Assembly: GCA_028871595.1 (NCBI GenBank)
Contig: JAGWMT010000045.1
Location: forward strand, 1 to 16,310
Source: Elusimicrobiota bacterium
GTDB taxonomy: Bacteria > Elusimicrobiota > Elusimicrobia > UBA1565 > UBA9628
Reading direction: 5' to 3'
DNA: 16,310 nt
Shown one piece after another: positions 14,124 to 16,310 of the stretch; positions within the stretch are counted from its first letter, which is position 1; each line of letters begins with the position of its first letter. The notes under the pieces were generated by a model. It did no database searches, had not been told where the DNA came from, and worked only from the letters and a program-made list of their open reading frames with translations. Position numbers and translations under genes: made by a program.

Positions 14124-14126
14124 GAC
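14107..14126 (+). promoter_or_regulatory. Inverted repeat over the sufB -10 region (candidate operator)
   Basis: GTCAG (14107-14111) and CTGAC (14122-14126) flank the perfect 9-bp palindrome GTATGATAC (14112-14120). Arms of nine bases pair except for one extra A at 14121. The dyad covers the spacer end and the -10, where a bound repressor would block RNA polymerase. Suf operons are commonly controlled by Fe-S-sensing Rrf2/IscR or SufR regulators; which one, if any, acts here is unknown. Confidence 0.45.
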
Positions 14127-14141
14127 GCAGCGGTCGTTTTC

Positions 14142-14147
14142 GAGGAG
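14142..14147 (+). promoter_or_regulatory. Ribosome binding site of sufB
   Basis: GAGGAG lies 4 nt before ATG 14152 and fixes this as the start. An in-frame TTG at 14095 is part of the -35 box and cannot be translated from this promoter. Confidence 0.8.
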
Positions 14148-14151
14148 ATTT

Positions 14152-15591
14152 ATGGCCAATCAGGACGTGAAGGACCTGGCGGACAAGGAATATAAGTATG
14201 GTTTTTCTTCCGATGTGGAAGCGGACCAGATTCCCAAGGGTCTCAGCGAGGACGTCGTCCGCCTGATCTCCAAGAAGAAGAACGAGCCTTCCTTTATGCT
14301 GGAGTGGCGCCTGAAGGCCTACCGGCACTGGCTGACCATGAAGGAGCCGACCTGGGCCGAGGTCCACTACCCCAAGATCGACTACAACGGCATCATCTAT
14401 TATTCGGCGCCGAAGCCCAAGAAGAAGCTGGCCTCGATGGATGAGGTGGACCCCGAGGTCCGGGCCACGTTCGACAAGTTGGGCATTCCGCTGGACGAGC
14501 AGAAGATGCTGTCCAACGTGGCCGTGGACGCGGTGTTCGATTCGGTTTCGGTCGCGACGACGTTTAAAAAGGCGCTGTCCGAGGTCGGCGTCATATTTTG
14601 CTCGTTCTCGGACGCCGTCAAGGACCATCCGGAACTGCTCGAAAAATACCTTGGCTCCGTCGTGCCGTACACCGACAACTTCTTCGCCGCCCTGAACGCG
14701 GCGGTCTTCTCCGACGGCTCCTTTTGTTATATCCCGAAAGGCGTGAAGTGCCCGATGGAGCTCTCGACGTATTTCCGGATCAACGCGAAAGACACGGGAC
14801 AATTCGAACGCACGCTGATCGTCGCCGATGAGGGAGCTTCCGTGTCCTACCTCGAAGGCTGCACGGCGCCGATGCGGGATGAAAATCAACTGCACGCCGC
14901 GGTGGTCGAATTGGTGGCCATGGGCGACGCCTCGATCAAGTACTCCACGATCCAGAACTGGTATCCCGGCGACAAGAACGGCAAGGGCGGGATTTACAAC
15001 TTCGTCACCAAGCGCGGCAAATGCGCCGGCCCGCGCTCGAAGATCTCCTGGACCCAGGTGGAAACCGGCTCGGCGATCACGTGGAAGTATCCATCCTGCA
15101 TCCTCCTGGGCGACGACTCCGTCGGGGAGTTCTACTCGGTCGCGTTGGCGAACCACTACCAGCAGGCCGACACCGGGACGAAGATGATCCACATCGGCAA
15201 GAACACGAAGTCCACCATCGTGTCCAAGGGCATCTCGGCCGGCCACGGCCAGAACGCGTACCGCGGCCAGGTGAAGATCGCCAAGTCCGCGGTCGGCGCG
15301 CGGAATCATTCGCAGTGCGACAGCCTCCTGCTTGGTTCGCAGTGCGGCGCGCACACGTTCCCGAACCTGGAAGTGCACAACACGTCGTCCACCGTCGAGC
15401 ACGAGGCGTCCACGTCTAAGATCGGCGAGGACCAGCTTTTCTATCTGCGCCAGCGCGGCCTGTCCGCGGAGGACGCGGTCGGGATGATCGTCAACGGCTT
15501 TTGCAAGCAGGTCTTCAACGAGCTGCCGCTGGAATTCGCCGTCGAGGCGCATAAACTCATGAACATCTCCCTCGAGGGGAGCGTCGGTTAA
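14152..15591 (+). CDS. sufB: Fe-S cluster assembly scaffold SufB
   Basis: Encodes 479 residues, the normal length for SufB. SufB forms the SufBCD scaffold in the cytoplasm, where Fe-S clusters are built and passed to apoproteins. The N-terminal helical part ([34 protein letters not shown]) and the C-terminal beta-helix are both typical. Family motifs include [46 protein letters not shown] and [15 protein letters not shown]. Key residues are present: Cys389 in QCDS, and His417-Glu418 in the EHEA motif, at the spacing of E. coli Cys405 and His433-Glu434. The end, [19 protein letters not shown], is strongly conserved. ATG 14152 is supported by GAGGAG. sufC follows after 9 bp, and the gene is divergent from the zinc-ribbon gene. 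Confidence 0.98.
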   Translation: MANQDVKDLADKEYKYGFSSDVEADQIPKGLSEDVVRLISKKKNEPSFMLEWRLKAYRHWLTMKEPTWAEVHYPKIDYNGIIYYSAPKPKKKLASMDEVDPEVRATFDKLGIPLDEQKMLSNVAVDAVFDSVSVATTFKKALSEVGVIFCSFSDAVKDHPELLEKYLGSVVPYTDNFFAALNAAVFSDGSFCYIPKGVKCPMELSTYFRINAKDTGQFERTLIVADEGASVSYLEGCTAPMRDENQLHAAVVELVAMGDASIKYSTIQNWYPGDKNGKGGIYNFVTKRGKCAGPRSKISWTQVETGSAITWKYPSCILLGDDSVGEFYSVALANHYQQADTGTKMIHIGKNTKSTIVSKGISAGHGQNAYRGQVKIAKSAVGARNHSQCDSLLLGSQCGAHTFPNLEVHNTSSTVEHEASTSKIGEDQLFYLRQRGLSAEDAVGMIVNGFCKQVFNELPLEFAVEAHKLMNISLEGSVG

Positions 15592-15600
15592 GGGGCTGCC

Positions 15601-16310
<710 letters not shown>

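Noticed and set aside
14095..14151. TTG at 14095 as the sufB start, adding 19 residues
   Set aside because: This TTG is the predicted -35 box, and GAGGAG with ATG at 14152 gives the standard SufB N-terminus.

Overview
The window is GC-rich, densely coded DNA from a diderm (Gram-negative-type) bacterium. An outer-membrane TolC-family protein, a periplasmic adaptor, many GTG/TTG starts and 4-bp gene overlaps point that way. The phylum cannot be fixed from sequence alone. The gene style would fit an uncultured lineage such as Elusimicrobiota, but that is a weak guess. No mobile element, CRISPR array, tRNA or rRNA was seen, and no stretch over 300 bases lacks a gene.

Layout. (1) 1-1505, plus strand: the 3' end of proB and complete proA, coupled by a 4-bp overlap (proline synthesis). 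(2) 1513-6949, minus strand: a five-gene export operon read as TolC-like channel, membrane fusion protein, LolD/MacB-type ATPase and two paralogous MacB-type permeases. The genes overlap or are separated by 4 bp. The fusion protein lacks the usual alpha-helical hairpin. (3) 7035-8099, plus strand: an SseB-like domain fused to TPR repeats, divergent from the export operon. (4) 8198-8968, plus strand: an unrecognised single-pass, Ala/Pro-rich membrane protein. (5) 8962-14049, minus strand: an M16 zinc protease, a DUF4015 putative glycoside hydrolase and a zinc-ribbon membrane protein. The first two are joined by an ATGA overlap. (6) 14152 to the end, plus strand: sufB and the start of sufC (Fe-S cluster assembly), divergent from the zinc-ribbon gene.

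The most interesting signals are regulatory. Five sigma70-like promoters can be read in the short intergenic gaps. At three genes the -10 hexamer ends only 6-7 nt before the start codon and no Shine-Dalgarno is present, so leaderless mRNAs are predicted. At two genes (sufB and the 256-aa protein) the -10 lies 22-28 nt upstream and a clear Shine-Dalgarno is present. The sufB promoter carries a near-perfect inverted repeat over its -10 region, a candidate operator for a Fe-S-responsive repressor. No obvious wholly new defence or mobile system was found. The hairpin-less adaptor paired with a TolC-like channel and a twin-permease ABC exporter is the least conventional protein assembly here.
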